Assembly (NCBI GenBank): GCA_025617745.1
Contig: CM046863.1
Span: forward strand, 55,876,498-55,940,497
From: Heliocidaris erythrogramma
Taxonomy: Eukaryota; Echinodermata; Echinoidea; Camarodonta; Echinometridae
Direction: 5' to 3'
DNA: 64,000 bases
Shown: piece by piece, positions 11,107-22,837 of the stretch
Numbering within the stretch: position 1 is the first letter of the stretch
Layout of the letters: every line of letters begins with the position of its first letter
Translations under genes and position numbers: made by a program
Notes under the pieces: model-generated
What the model saw: only the letters and a program-made list of their open reading frames with translations
What the model was told of the DNA's origin: nothing
Databases searched by the model: none

Positions 11107-11657
11107 CAGTGGTCACAACCCCCCCCCCCCCCCAAAAAAAAAAAAAAAAAAGAAGAAAAGAAAAAAAAAGAAAAGAAAAGAAAGAAAATGTCGGTAAATG
11201 TGCAACCTCTATCGGCCAAAAAGAGAGAAATATGGAGCGAGAAACAGATAGAGAAAAGGAAAGGAAGAAAAGAAAGAAGAATAAAAAAGAAAGGTTTAAC
11301 GAAAAGGCGACGGAAAGGAAAACAAATATAGAAAGACAAGATGGAAAGGAAAACTAAATGCAAGAAAACGAAAGGAGAAACAAGCCATTTTTTTGTCCCT
11401 GGCAAAAACCCTGGAAAGTTAATATTCGGGAAAATGGCGACAGTCCCCCCCCCCCCCCCCCCCCCCCCGCCAGATCTCCAAAATTCGCTCAGTAGGGGTG
11501 GGGGTCCAGTTTCCCTCCATAATTCTCTGACAAACAAAAAAGAAAGAAAAAAAGGGTTTTCATTTTAACAAGGGGCACTATGCTATTTCCTTCCAAAGGG
11601 GGGGGGGGGGGGCGCACGGGCCGGATGTGCCCCCCACCCCCCCTAAATCCGCCACTG
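11107..11657. repeat. C/A-homopolymer repeat beside LRR exon
   Basis: Starts CAGTGGTCACAACC with a C run, then long A-rich, purine-rich sequence, a second C run near 11445-11468, a G run near 11600, and ends TCCGCCACTG. The terminal CAGTGG/CCACTG suggests a decayed hAT-type element, but no target duplication was found. A sister copy lies at 13786-14149. ORFs through the A and C runs are compositional. Confidence 0.45.
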
Positions 11658-11664
11658 TACCCAC

Positions 11665-12161
11665 CTCAACTCCAATGACTTTAGGTGTGTCGACTTGACA
11701 AAGAGGCCAACCACGCTTCCCTCGTCTCTGCCCTTCAGCCCGGAGATACGTAGCCATTGTTGATTGGTGTTTGTTCGCTGATCAGAAGACCCAGTCCTGC
11801 AAATCGTCGCTCTCGAGCCAGTCATCTCTTCTGTTAAAAATGAGGATGAGACGTGATCCCCGGTCTGACACATAGGCCCTGAGGCCGTGATCTGAGATAT
11901 GTCTGTCTCTGCATCATCGATAGTGATATCGATGTCTTTCAAGCCTGGAGCGATGAGAGCAACTTTCGGAGCTCTGTGACGTCACCCCCCCGGCTATGAC
12001 CTTTGTGACGGCTGGAAGCATAGGAGGAGATGATGGGAAACTCAGAGAGGAGTCTGAGATGGAGAGATGGTAAAGAGAGGTGACGGATCGAGGCAGGAGG
12101 ACCACAACTTGTCGATCATCTCAGTAGATAGTTGGCAGTGCTTTATCTCAAGCCTCGAATT
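11665..12161 (-). pseudogene. NLR LRR-region exon, frameshifted
   Basis: The minus-strand acceptor TTGCAG lies above 12161 and the donor GAG|GTGGGT at 11665. It encodes NSRLEIKHCQLSTEM, then SLYHLSISDSSLSFPSSPP, then DIDITIDDAETDISQI, then LRISGLKGRDEGSVVGLF and HLKSLEL. These segments are in three different frames, so there are at least two indels (near 12095 and 11945). Start phase 0 and end phase 2 match its paralogs. The amphipathic, leucine-spaced pattern and linkage to the NACHT exon suggest an LRR-region segment of an NLR; the family assignment is inference. Confidence 0.6.
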
Positions 12162-12940
12162 CTGCAATGAAATGCAAACAAACCACTGGTCACATTCCCA
12201 CGCATCGGATACTAGGACAATAGATGTAGATAATGAAAGTATATTAAAAATAACGTCCAAACTCTTCCTTCAGTGATAATCAGGCAAATGATTTATTTTT
12301 TTCAAACAAACAGTGGCACTTTAGCTCTAATTTCCCCTCAAGCAGATCCATCAGTATTTCAAAGTTTACTTACCTGAACAGCGTTTCTGTCGTAGTTTAA
12401 TAGAGAACCACATTCACTCCTACGTGATATATGACAAAAAGAAATGAGGAAATGTGGTTCAATACGTTTCTAAGAAATGAAATCAATATAGAAAATAAAT
12501 GAAATCTACGTCTGTACGGTGGTAATTAAAAAGTAACAGCAATAAAAAGCAATAATAATAATGACAATAATAATAATAATGATAATCCCCACGATTGAGG
12601 AATCGCAAGATTCATCAAGCCGTAGAGCAATGGCAATCCTCGCCCTGGGGGTGCATCCTTCTTTCAATGCAACCCCTACGCCAGGTAAGCATAATAATAA
12701 GGAAGATACAAATCAACAATTATAGCAATAATATTAAAAGGATATATATTATAATGAACATATCGTCTATTCTGATAGAAGGAAAAAAAATGCGTATGGG
12801 TTATTAACAATTGATAAGAGATACAGTAGTCCATCAGAATTTTACTACAATTTGCCTTTGCATTTATTACACGAAATGGAAAACTCGAAATATTTAATTC
12901 TCAACAGGGACGTCGCTAGAGGGGGATGGGGTATCACAAC
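12162..12940. other. Intronic AT-rich sequence, no gene
   Basis: Contains an (AAT)n-like microsatellite near 12540-12585 and no recognised element or ORF of note. Confidence 0.5.
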
Positions 12941-13784
12941 CAGTGGCGTATCTAGGGGGGGGGATGACAGAGGGGCAACGTGCACCGGGCGGCACTTGAA
13001 AGGCGCAAAAGCCCAAAAGCGAGAAAGAAAGGGGGGAAAATACAATAAATGTTATAGTCTTTGAGCGTTATTTGGCCCAAATCAAGGACAAAATGCGTAA
13101 GAAATGGTTTTTTTATGGGTTTGAAATGCGAAATTTTCATAAAAAGTCGTTTGTTTTGCTCCCTCGCATAATTATGTTCAAGATCTATTTCGTCCCCCGC
13201 CCCATGGCGCTTTTAAAGCGTTAACAATTAATTTAATCTAGTTGTTTTGCCCCCCATCCGCCCACCCCCCCCCCCCCCCCGCATAAGACAGGAGCTTGTT
13301 AAATTTTGCGCCCCAGATGGATATAAGTGCATTAAAAGCACCTTCAAAGTATAGATTATTCGAAAGAGATGAAACATTTGCCTTGAAATCGCCTTCCTCA
13401 AATATATTTCTTCAGGGTTTTCATTCATTTTTGCGCCCATAAAATAGGAATGTTCAAAATTTCCCCCAATAAATATATATATTGCTAGGTAGCTGTATCC
13501 CTTGGATTTTTTCTTTGTAAGGGAAAAATACATGTAAATTTCAAGTTGAGGGGTGAAAAGGAAAAACAAAATTCTGCCGCTCGTCTCGATGCTCCCTCGC
13601 TTACTAAACTCATATTTGGGCTAACAACCCCGGGTTATGTGCATCAAACTAATTTTCACGTCGTGCCATCATTTCTAACTTAAAAACGCTTCATTAATTT
13701 GAGTGTGCATGGAGGGGGCGGGGGGGGGGGTTGGCGCAGATTTAATAGTTTGCCCCGGCGCCAGAATTCCTGGATACGCCACTG
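12941..13784. mobile_element. hAT-like MITE (844 bp)
   Basis: Ends are CAGTGGCGTATC and GATACGCCACTG, followed by G-rich and C-rich subterminal sequence. The flanks ATCACAAC and GTCACAAC are an 8-bp target duplication with one mismatch. CAG-type termini with an 8-bp duplication are the hAT superfamily pattern. No transposase; a C run at 13262-13280. Confidence 0.75.
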
Positions 13785-13785
13785 G

Positions 13786-14149
13786 TCACAACCCCTCGCC
13801 CCCCCCCCCCCAAAAAAAAAAAAAAAAAAAAAAAAAAAAGAAAAAAAAGAAAAGAAAGAAAATGTCGGTAAATGTGCAACCTCCATCGGCCAAAAACAGG
13901 AAAAAAAGAGGAGAAATATTGAGGGAGAAATATATAGATAAAAGAAAATTGAGAAAAAGAAAGGAGAATAAAAAAAGAAAAGTTTAAAGAAAAGGGGTCC
14001 AGTTTCCCTCCATAATTCTCTGACATACAAAAAAGAAAGAAAAAAGGGTTTTCATTTTAAAAGGGGGCACTATGCTATTTCCTTCCAAGGGGGGGGGGGG
14101 GGGGCGCACGGGCCGGATGTGCCCCCCCCCCTCCCTAAATCCGCCACTG
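13786..14149. repeat. C/A-homopolymer repeat, second copy
   Basis: Sister of 11107-11657: GTCACAACCCC, C run, A run of about 28, shared AATGTCGGTAAATGTGCAACC, G run, and TCCGCCACTG end. It is shorter than the first copy through internal deletion. Confidence 0.55.
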
Positions 14150-14156
14150 TACCCAC

Positions 14157-14650
14157 CTCAACTCCATGACTTTAGGTGTGTCGACTTGACAAAGAGGCCA
14201 ACCATGGCTTCCTCTCTCTCTGCCCTTCAGCCCGGAGATACGTAGCCATTGTTGATTTGGTGTTTGTTCGCTGATCAGAAACCCCAGTCCTGCAATCGTC
14301 GCTCTGAGCCAGTCATCTCTTCTGTTAAAAATGAGGATGAGGCTTGATCCCCGATGTGACGCATAGGCCTGGAGGCCGTGATCTGAGATATGTCCGTCTC
14401 TGCATCATCGATAGTGATATCGATGTCTTTCAAGCCTGGAGCGATGAGAGCAGACTTTCGGAGCTCTGTGACGTCACCCCCCTGGCTATGACCTTTGTGA
14501 CGGCTGGAAGCATAGGAAGAGATGATGGGAAACTCAGAGAGGATCTGAGATGGAGAGATGGTAAAGAGAGGCGACGGATCGGAGGCAGGACCACAACTTG
14601 TTGATCATGTCAGTAGATAGCTTGCAGTGCTTTATCTCAAGCCTAGAATT
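14157..14650 (-). pseudogene. NLR LRR-region exon, frameshifted
   Basis: Near-duplicate of 11665-12161: acceptor TTGCAG above 14650, donor GAG|GTGGGT at 14157, same order of segments (LEIKHC-like start, SDSSLSF-like region, DIDITIDDAETDISQI). Several single-base losses relative to the sister copy, for example near 14305 and 14545, break the frame. The 11107-14149 tract suggests this exon and its downstream repeat were duplicated together. Confidence 0.6.
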
Positions 14651-14684
14651 CTGCAATGAAATACAGGAACATACATGCGGCAAG

Positions 14685-14847
14685 GGCCGGTCACATTTGT
14701 CCGATAACGATTACGAGATTTTCAATTAAAGCTGCACCCTACTATAAAGTGTGTGAGTATGCTCGTGTATGTTAATCGTAGGGCGAATCTAGGGTGAATC
14801 CCTAAAGGAAAAAACTCGTTTTCGTTATCGGACAATTGTGACCAGCC
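14685..14847. mobile_element. Short hairpin MITE (about 163 bp)
   Basis: Ends read GGTCACATTTGTCCGATAACG and, inverted, GGTCACAATTGTCCGATAACG, continuing imperfectly to ACGAG. The centre is about 100 bp of non-coding sequence. It would fold into one long hairpin. Target duplication is unclear because GGCC/GGCT may be part of the ends. Confidence 0.7.
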
Positions 14848-16868
14848 TTTTACATCATATTCAATTTAGGGAGTTAAATACAATCTCTTGCTCTAGCTAT
14901 CATGGAAAAAAATATACGCTTTACAGCTTGTTTGAGTTGTTTTTATAAATGTTCATGTCGAGAGAAAACATATTTCATTGCTGTATATCGGTAGTTTGGA
15001 GAAGCAAAATGTACACACAATTATGAAAACGTTACCATCACATAAATTGACATGTCATATTGTTCAGCTGGTGTTCGAACGATTTTTTTTGTGTAACTTC
15101 ATATCCATTTGCAATTTTTCATTGAATAATAACTTCAGAAAATATCATTTGTAGTAAATAAATACAACAAATAAGTATATAATTGTAGTATAAAACAGTT
15201 CATTACTAATGAAATATATCGAAGAAATATCATTTATTTTGCTGCATTTTCCAAAAGGAGGAACGCACTAATTGCTTTCTTGAACGTTCCTAATGAATAA
15301 TGCCTATCAGGCCTACTTACATTTGATATGCGTCTGTCCGAGGGCAGCGATCCAGAAAACCTGTAGGAATTAAAAGAGAAATGAGGGAAAATTTGGCAGT
15401 CGGTAATAAATAATTTCAGTGTCTAGAGTGAAACAATCATGTTAATTACTATGATGGGGATAATGCTAATTATAATGTAATCAATAATTTTACAATATTG
15501 ACTGCCCTTGAGGGGGATATCAGAATATATTGCCCAGAGTCCAAGACGAGGGCAATATGGTTTTTTTTACGGGCAGTATTTTCGACATTCACCGAAAGTA
15601 GAGCCATCCTATTATTATTGTTATATCATATATATACCTATTTTGTAGTTTTTTTTTTTCATCCTTAGTCATAATGCAAAAACTGTACTAATCTTTATTT
15701 ACATATAAAATCCCCTTTTTATATTTTTATGCTTTGATTTGCAGGGGGGGGGGGCACTTCAATGGGGAGCAAAAGATATGATTTGAGAAAGAGAAAGGGT
15801 AGAAAAGGAAGACGAAAATTATTATTGTTCATTAAACGAGCCCCAGTAAGCAAGGTAAATGGCAGTTCATGCAGTCGTTTTAGTGTATAAAATTCGACTG
15901 ATTTTCTGAAGCTTGTTTGCTTTGCTCTCCTACATAACGTTCTTCAGGATATCGCCAACTTTTCACGCATGAATATACATACAATTACAATACAGTTTAG
16001 AAATGGCTTTTTAAAGGGTTCAATCAATATAGGAGCTGTCATCCTTGTTGCTTTGTATTTTACCCCATACAGGATAAAGCTAGAAATAGCACTTCGAATT
16101 TTGAAAGAAATCATAACCTTCGTTTGACTTGCTAAATTTTATGACACGAATTCTTCTGGATTTTTATGAATTTGACGCCCCATTCGAGGAAACTGTTAAT
16201 CAGTATTTCATAATTCCGAAATTCTGCTCTGCTCCTTTGCGAATTCTCATGGGTAAAGGGCATAGAAATTGCATCTTTGAAGATAATAAATACCAAAAAA
16301 AAATACTGCTTAGTTTTAAAGTTACATACTTAATAATTTTTTTTTTTTTTTTTTTTGTTGGGGGGGGGGGGGGGGGGGGGTCATTATATTATGCTGTGAG
16401 AGCCATACATGTAATCCCAATATACACCACTACAGCACTATGCAACCTGGAATGAGACATCATAGTCACTATTGTGGCAAGAGGCCTAACATTGTGAACA
16501 TGAAAATCAGCTATAAAAGGGCATTGTGGGTTTGTGAGCAGTGACATATCTCCTGATAAAATCATAATAAAATACAGTGCCTTTAATAGTTGGTTTACCT
16601 TACTTGCTTGCAAATAATACCAGCTATTATGTCAAGGAAGAATGATACATCTACCAAAGAAGGTCATGAAAGGGGGTTATGGCAATTTTCCCCATGTCAT
16701 TGTAGGTGCTCCCCCCCCCCCCCCCCCTTATTGCAATGACCACCCCGTCCCCTCTAAAAAATGTTCAACCACCCCTGCTGTCAAGATGATTCTTGAAGAC
16801 AGTGCCTGCTTTCTTTTCTTTGCGTGTGAGCCTCCATCTTTGATGTTCCATTTCCCCCTCCTTTCTTT
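14848..16868. other. Intronic sequence without recognised gene
   Basis: AT-rich, with a G run at about 15745-15753, a T run followed by a G run at about 16338-16380, and a C run at about 16711-16727. ORFs here are short and unrecognised. Confidence 0.5.
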
Positions 16869-17137
16869 TTTGATGCCTTGGCCTTGGCCTTTAAGGTTCA
16901 AGCATTAAATTGGCCTTAGTCTTGGCCTTGTGGGTAAAGCCTTCGCCTTAGTCTTGGCCTTGTGGGTAAAGCCTTGGTCTTAGTCTTGGCCTTGTGGGTA
17001 AAGCCTTGGTCTTAGTCTTGGCCTTGTGGGTAAAGCCTTGGCCTCAATAGTCTGCTTAGTCTTGGCCTTGTGCATGGGTAAAGCTTTGGCCTTAGTCTTG
17101 GCGTTGTGGGTTAAGCCTTGGCCTTTGTCTTGGCCTT

Positions 17138-17937
17138 CCCTGATAGCAGAAAGTGTTAAATATGACGTGATATTTACGTCGTGGTTTTCGTTTTTTTTAC
17201 GTCCTGTAATTACGTCAATAAGACGACAACTTGCACCAACGCAAGACGTCAGTAGGACGTCTTATTTTGACGTCATCTGCACACTGTAAAAACTGAAGTG
17301 CTGTATATAGCACTTTTTCAGGGCATGCATAGGGACTGCACTCAGAGTGCTATTGAATGCACATAGCGTGCTATTTCAGCACTTTCACAGGAGCTGGACC
17401 GGCTCCTTAAACTGCTAAACATTCATTAAAAAAATGATTTTGACGAGCCTCGAACTAGGGTCCGCTGATCGAGAATTGCTGGCATTACCGCTAGACTAAC
17501 TCACATCGTACGATTTAGAGCAGATCATATTGTTACATATTGAATGTACGACACCACATAGTTCATGTTATCTACTTGACTCCCATGACTAAACTGGATT
17601 GCAAGAAGCATTCGTTAGTCCATCGGTAACGTCAGCGCCTCTCAATCAGTGAAACCTGGTTCGAGGCTCGCCACGGTCACATTTTTTTTTGCTGGTAAAT
17701 TAGCACACTACAAGTGCTATAAACAGCATTTCAGGTGCAGTCACTATACATGCCCCTGAAAGTAGCACTTTAGTTTTTACAGTGCACAAGACGTAGAGAT
17801 GACGTCAAAATAAGACGTCCTCTTGACGTCTTGCGTTGGTGCAAGTTGTTGTCTTATTGACGTAATTACAGGACGTAAAAAAGACGTAAACGACGACGTA
17901 AATATCACGTCATTTTTTCCTCTTTCTGCTATCAGGG
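17138..17937. mobile_element. Composite MITE, copy 1 (outer CCCTGATAGCAG element)
   Basis: Outer inverted ends start CCCTGATAGCAGAAAG and extend about 130 bp through ATGACGTGATATTTACGTCG and ACGTCAATAAGACGACAACT, ending near the GACGTCATCTGCA block. The arms are rich in ACGT and GACGTC. Nested inside is a second TIR element (17282-17784). The interrupted minisatellite shows the insertion directly, with a 2-bp TT duplication. Non-autonomous. Further copies at 20976-21943 and 24072-25116. Confidence 0.85.
17282..17784. mobile_element. Inner CACTGTAAAAACT element with two tRNA-like modules
   Basis: Inverted ends CACTGTAAAAACT(G/A)AAGTGCT, about 503 bp long. The subterminal parts mirror each other (tgctATTTCAGCACTTTCAC-type blocks versus AAGTGCTATAAACAGCA). 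In the centre are two homologous tRNA-like modules in opposite orientation. One is on the minus strand about 17434-17507 (A-box-like TTAGTCTAGCGGTAATGCC, B-box-like AGTTCGAGGCT). One is on the plus strand about 17607-17682 (TTAGTCCATCGGTAACG, GGTTCGAGGCT). In sister copies the element is flanked by TA on both sides. Confidence 0.75.
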
Positions 17938-18003
17938 TTGTGGGTAAAGTCTGGGCCTTGCTAGTCAAAGCCTTGGCCTTGTTGAGGGTTTGGGCCTTGA
18001 CTT

Positions 18004-19005
18004 TACTGGTGATGCATCATTCTCAAAATGTGGGTAACAACTGCCATAAAAATGCAAGTGGAACTTGTTCCAATTCATTTGTCAATAGTTCCTCCACAAT
18101 TCAGTATCACATTGGGGCAGTCATAGTATGTCTCAACTTGATAACCGACCAAACACCAATAAAAGTCATAACAGTGGCGAACATAGATGAATATCTTGAC
18201 ATGTGTATGACATGTTTCAGATAGACAAAATATTTTGATGCGTTTGGCAATGAACATGACACATATTGTACAAGGTAGCATGTAGGCCTAGACTCTAGAG
18301 TTTGAATACAATAATGCCCATGTACATGTACAACTGTACAGTTAATGTACACGCATAGTCACACTGACTGAACATTGAGTGTATGCATGAAACATGACAA
18401 TTGAAGAAATTACTGTAGTCTGTACAATGAACAGGCGGTTTGAATGGAGATGGTATGGAGGGTGACTGGCATGTAAAAATGTACTGGACAAGTACGAAAT
18501 AAACATGAGTATAAACATGATCAATTTCTTTGGCCACAGCATTCAAAATAAGATTTGACAATATCCTATGTCATAATTTATCATTGTTATGTAATTATTA
18601 TGATGGAAATCTGAGCTACTTTCTGTATTTTCAACTTCAACTGATTCATCACATGTTCAATTCCTACAAAAGCTTTCACAGTTTGTTTAATTTTCTGCGA
18701 GTTGTATCATTCTTGTGATATCTTCTTGAATATTTTGAACCTTACTGGTCCTTTGTCTTGACTTAAAATTATAGCCTACCCAATATCAATATCATCCTTG
18801 AATCTTATGTCAAAGGTAAATGGAATTTAGGTCCATACTTTGGTAATTAAAAATGTCAACACATAAACTTGACTAAGAAAGTAATTCTGATGCCCATTTC
18901 ATGTCAAATAGGTCTACATGAAATAAGTCAAGGAACAAAACATGAAAAAAGCACAGAGGCGGGCTGAGAAACCGATAGATTAAGAAACTTAGAATGATTA
19001 CTCAC
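18004..19005. other. Intronic sequence without recognised gene
   Basis: AT-rich, ordinary composition. ORFs are short and lack recognisable domains. Confidence 0.5.
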
Positions 19006-19550
19006 TGCTCTATATACAGACAAGATGATATCAAACGCGTTGAAGGCTCAACGAGATCAATCAATATCTCCTCGGGTCCGGAAATTACCCAGGACAATAT
19101 CACCTCGTCACTGTCGAATGTTCCATTCAAGAGACCCAGTCCTCTTGTCGTGTCTCTTGACACGCTTGATACATTTTTCTTCTCTGATGGCCGAGTCCTA
19201 GGGAATGATTCAGGTACTTTAAGGCTGATGCGCGTGAGCTCCTGTCCCGTCAGACGTCGACGAAGACCAGTCTGGATCTGAGATACGTCTTCTTTCCCTA
19301 CATCATCGATAGTGATATCGATCTCTCGCACGCCAGGTAAAGAAGAGAACAGACCTTCGTAGCTATGTGACGTCACTCTCTCGGCTATCAGCTTTGTGAC
19401 GGATGGAAGCTCAGGAGGAGATGACCGGAAACTGAGAGAGGAGTCTGAGATGGAGAGATGTTTAATAGAAGCGACGGATCGGAGGCAGGACCACAATTTT
19501 TCGGTCATCTCAGTAGATAGCTGGCAGTGCTTTATCTCAAGCCTAGATTT
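19006..19550 (-). CDS. NLR LRR-region exon, open copy A
   Basis: Acceptor with a pyrimidine tract (TCTTATATCGTTACAG) lies above 19550 and donor GCA|GTGAGT at 19006. All 545 nt are open: the exon starts in phase 0 with KSRLEIKHCQLSTEM and ends in phase 2 after SSCLYIE. The N-terminal half (TEKLWSCLRSVASIKHLSIS, SPPELPSVTKLIAERV, REIDITIDDVGKEDVSQI) is almost the same as in the 22115-22635 exon. The C-terminal half (TGQELTRISLKVPESF, SDEVILSWVISGPEEILIDL) differs. It likely forms part of the LRR sensor of an NLR; leucine spacing is consistent but no textbook LRR consensus is visible, so this is inference from context and family. Confidence 0.65.
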
Positions 19551-19659
19551 CTGTAACGATATAAGACAGAAAATATGCTATTCTGGGGTCATTTCCCACC
19601 AGGCAGAGAATATCATTTTCTCCGTTATTTAAAGGCATGTGCAAACATCAGTCTACTTA

Positions 19660-19749
19660 GTAAACGAAGAAGCTTGACTGGGAGGATTTTTTAATTTGTA
19701 AACAAATCTTTAGGCATTTTACTCCCAGTGTTAAAGATCGTATGCTCGA
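19660..19749 (-). mobile_element. Truncated SINE tail, 90 bp, with 8-bp TSD
   Basis: Matches the tail of the 7245-8249 SINE units (GTAAACGAAGAAGCTTGAC...ATCGTATGCTCGA) and is flanked by TCTACTTA on both sides (19652-19659, 19750-19757). The paralogous site at about 10913-10925 has one TCTACTTA and no insert. Confidence 0.8.
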
Positions 19750-20975
19750 TCTACTTACTTGGACGGCATGCATGTCGTAGTGTAGAGAACCACTTTCACT
19801 CCTACAAATATATTTGAAAAAGAAATGAGGGAAAGAATGTGATTTGATAAATTATTGGGAAATAAAAATATAAATCAATATAGAAAAAAAAAATTAAATC
19901 TACATCTGCACCGTGGTAATAAGAATAATTATAAGAAGCACCAGCAATAATAACACATGTAGGCCTACAACAAATAAAAGTGATATACTACTGCTCCTAC
20001 TGCTAATACTAGTACTACTATTACGACTACTACTTCTCCTGATAATAGTGATAATGATAATGATGATAAATATTTAAAAATAACAATGAAAATATATTAA
20101 TGAGGACATTATTATGATGAACAATGACTGTGTTGAAAAAAAAAAAATAAGGGTAATCGCTCTGTGCAGTCTGTTATAGGAGCCAAAAAAAAAACACACA
20201 CACAAAAAAAAACCCACATATGGATATATAGGATACAACAAATGTATTTTGATCTCCCCCCCCCCCCCCCCCAACTCGAAATTGCTGTCGGCAATGCGCC
20301 ATCTCCTTCGGCCAAAAAAAAGAGTGGGGAAAAAAGGGAAAAGGAAGAGGAGAAAAGAGAAAGGAGAAGAAAAAAGAGAGAAAAAGGAAAGCGAAAGAAA
20401 GGAAATCAAAAACAGAAAGAAAAGAAGGAAATGAAAGAAAAAGAAAGAAAAAGATTGAAAAACTGACCATTTTTTTTTGGGGGGGGGAGGGGGGCTCGGT
20501 CGGTAAAGTTATTAACTCTCATAATTATAGGCTCATTACAGAAGCCACCCGGTCCCCGTAGTCAATGGGTTAACATTCGGGCAAAAGGCGTCCCCCTCTT
20601 TGGCGATGGAAGCAGCCCGCCTGCCCCGAAGATTTTCAAAGTTCCGATATTCGGGCGACCACCATTTATGTAGTCGGCAGCGAGGAGATAAAACATCCAC
20701 ATTATTTGGGCAGCGAAATTCCGAGATAATCATGTAACTTCTGTATGAAACTTCTGTGCATTTTCTCTACAAAAAGTTTTATACAAAAATTGCTCGCTGG
20801 CAAACATTTAGAAATTGAAAAGTTGATATTCGGGCAATAAGCGCCGCTCCCTCCCCCCTCCCCGCTCTTTCTCAGGGCACTTTTTTTTTTGTTTACTTGT
20901 GATTTATTGCTATCATTATTATTATTATTAATAATACTTTTATTATTACTTCGTTTTATTACAATTAGTATTATT

Positions 20976-21943
20976 CCCTGAAAGCAGAAAGTGTTAAAAA
21001 ATGACGTGATATTTACGTCGTGGTTTTCGTCTTTTTTACGTCCTGTAATTACGTCAATAAGACGACAACTTGCACCAACGCAAGACGTCAAGAGGACGTC
21101 TTATTTTGACGTCATCTCTACGTCTTCATTCCTCTTCTCTGATAGCAAAAAGTGTTAAAAATGACGTGATATTTACATCGCGGTTTTCGTCTTTTTTACG
21201 TCCTGTAATTACGTCAATAAGACGACAACTTGCACCAACGCAAGACGTCAAGAGGACGTCTTATTTTGACGTCATCTCTACGTCTTGTACACTGTAAAAA
21301 CTAAAGTGCTACTTTTAGGGGCATGTATAGTGACTGCACCTGAAATGCTGTTTATAGCACTTGTAGTGTGCTAATTTACCAGAAAAAAAAATGTGACCGT
21401 GCATGGCGAGCCTCGAACCAGGTTCCGCTGATTGAGAGGCGCTGACGTTATACCGACGGACTAACGAATGCTTCTTGCAATCCAGTTTAGTCATGGGAGT
21501 CAAGTAGATAACATGAACTATGTGGTCTCGTAAATTCACTATGTAACAATATGATCTGCTCTTAATCGTACAATGTGAGTTAGTCTAGCGGTAATGCCAG
21601 CAATTCTCGATCAGCGGACCCTGGCTCGAAGCTCGCCCAAATCAGTTTTTTTAATGAATGTTTAGCAGTTTAAGGAGCCGGTCCAGCTTCCGTGAAAGTG
21701 CCGAAATAGCACGCTGTGTGCATTCAATAGCACTCTGAGTGCAGTCCCTATGCATGCCCTGAAAAAGTGCTATATACAGCACTTCAGTTTTTACAGTGTA
21801 CAGATGACGTCAAAATAAGACGTCCTCCTGACGTCTTGCGTTGGTGCAAGTTGTCGTCTTATTGACGTAATTACAGGACGTAAAAAAGACGAAAACCACG
21901 ACGTAAATATCACGTAATTTTTACCACTTTCTGCTATGCAGGG
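20976..21943. mobile_element. Composite MITE, copy 2
   Basis: Same architecture as 17138-17937, but its left arm is duplicated in tandem (second start near 21140, CTGATAGCAAAAAGTG). The inner element is at 21290-21798, flanked by TA on both sides. Both tRNA-like modules are present: minus strand about 21406-21475, plus strand about 21568-21640. Confidence 0.8.
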
Positions 21944-22114
21944 ATATAGCATATGTCAGAATTTTACACAATGGCGCCTAGATGATCCCACAATGCCCGC
22001 GCACGAGCGGAAAATTTTGAAATGTTTAAGATGGCCTGAAACATGCCAAAATCAATTGTAGACCAATTTTGAGCATTTTCAGAGTGTATAGTCTGTAGGG
22101 CTAGATTTACTTAC

Positions 22115-22635
22115 TCCAAATTCAATGAAGATAGTTGTGTTGACTTGCCGAAGAGTTCAACCAAGGCTTCCTCATCCCTGCCCTTCAGACCGGAAACACG
22201 TAGGCATTGTTGGTTTGGGGTTTGTTCCCTGACCAGAAGACCCACCGTTGCAATCGTCGCTCCCGATTCAGTCTTCTCTTCTGTTGAAAGTGACGAGGCT
22301 TGTAGCTTGATATGTACAGCAAGATGCTCATCCCTGCTGTGCCCCATAGGCCTGGAGGCCGTAATATGAGTTGTGTCTCTCTCTACATCATCAATAGTGA
22401 CATCGATCTCTTTCAAGGCAGGTAACGATGAGATCAGGCCTTCGTAGCTCTGTGACATCAATTTCGTGGCGATCAGCTTTGTGACGGATGAAAGCTTAGG
22501 AGGAGATGATTGAAAACTGAGAGAGGAGTCTGAGATGGAGAGATGTTTAATAGAAGCGACGGATCGGAGGCAGGACCACAATTTTTCGGTCATCTCAGTA
22601 GATAGCTGGCAGTGCTTTATCTCAAGCCTAGATTT
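22115..22635 (-). CDS. NLR LRR-region exon, open copy B
   Basis: Acceptor TTTCGTTACAG lies above 22635 and donor GGA|GTAAGT at 22115. All 521 nt are open, starting in phase 0 (KSRLEIKHCQLSTEMTEKLW) and ending in phase 2 (LSSLNL and two bases of a Glu codon). Segments in order are SIKHLSISDSSLSF, KEIDVTIDDVERDTTHI, HIKLQASSLSTEE, and CLRVSGLKGRDEEALVELFG, then STQLSSLNL. The end resembles a leucine-rich repeat strand. Its entry phase matches the exit phase of the NACHT exon at 26798. Confidence 0.68.
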
Positions 22636-22746
22636 CTGTAACGAAATAAGACAGAAAATATGCTATCTCTGGGGTCATTTCCCACCAGGCAGAGAATATT
22701 ATTTTCTCCGTTATTTTAAAGGCATGTGCAAACATCCGTCTACTTA

Positions 22747-22837
22747 GTAAACGAAGAAGCTTGACTGGGGAGGAATTTTTAATTTGTAAACAAATCTTTA
22801 GGCATTTTACTCCCAGTGTTAAAGATCGTATGCTCGA
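22747..22837 (-). mobile_element. Truncated SINE tail, duplicate copy
   Basis: Same 90-bp insertion as at 19660, with the same TCTACTTA flanks (22739-22746, 22838-22845). It was copied with the segmental duplication, so it is not an independent insertion. Confidence 0.8.

Larger units (their letters stand above)
16869..18003. repeat. 32-bp minisatellite split by a composite MITE
   Basis: Units of CTTGGCCTTGTGGGTAAAGC followed by CTTGGTCTTAGT, period 32 bp, are clear from 16921 to 17137 and resume at 17938-18003. The 800-bp element at 17138-17937 interrupts one unit between GGCCTT and GTGGGTAAAG, duplicating TT. Confidence 0.8.
19400..22500. repeat. Tandem segmental duplication, unit A
   Basis: About 3.1 kb repeated as unit B from 22490 to 25964. 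Both contain, in order, an LRR-exon start, the 90-bp SINE tail, a GCAATAATAACACATGTAGG stretch, C/A-rich repeats, a GGTCCCCGTAGTCAATGG block, a composite MITE and an LRR-exon end. A part of the same unit also begins at 9678-11108. Identity is high by eye. Confidence 0.85.

Noticed and set aside
11094..11568. Lys/Arg/Glu-rich and Pro-rich ORFs through A and C runs (also 13680-14030, 20074-20470, 23051-23660)
   Set aside because: Homopolymer artefacts; no conserved protein among the copies.
14685..14847. Intrinsic terminator or structured RNA
   Set aside because: The long perfect inverted ends with an unrelated centre fit a short MITE better than a functional RNA.
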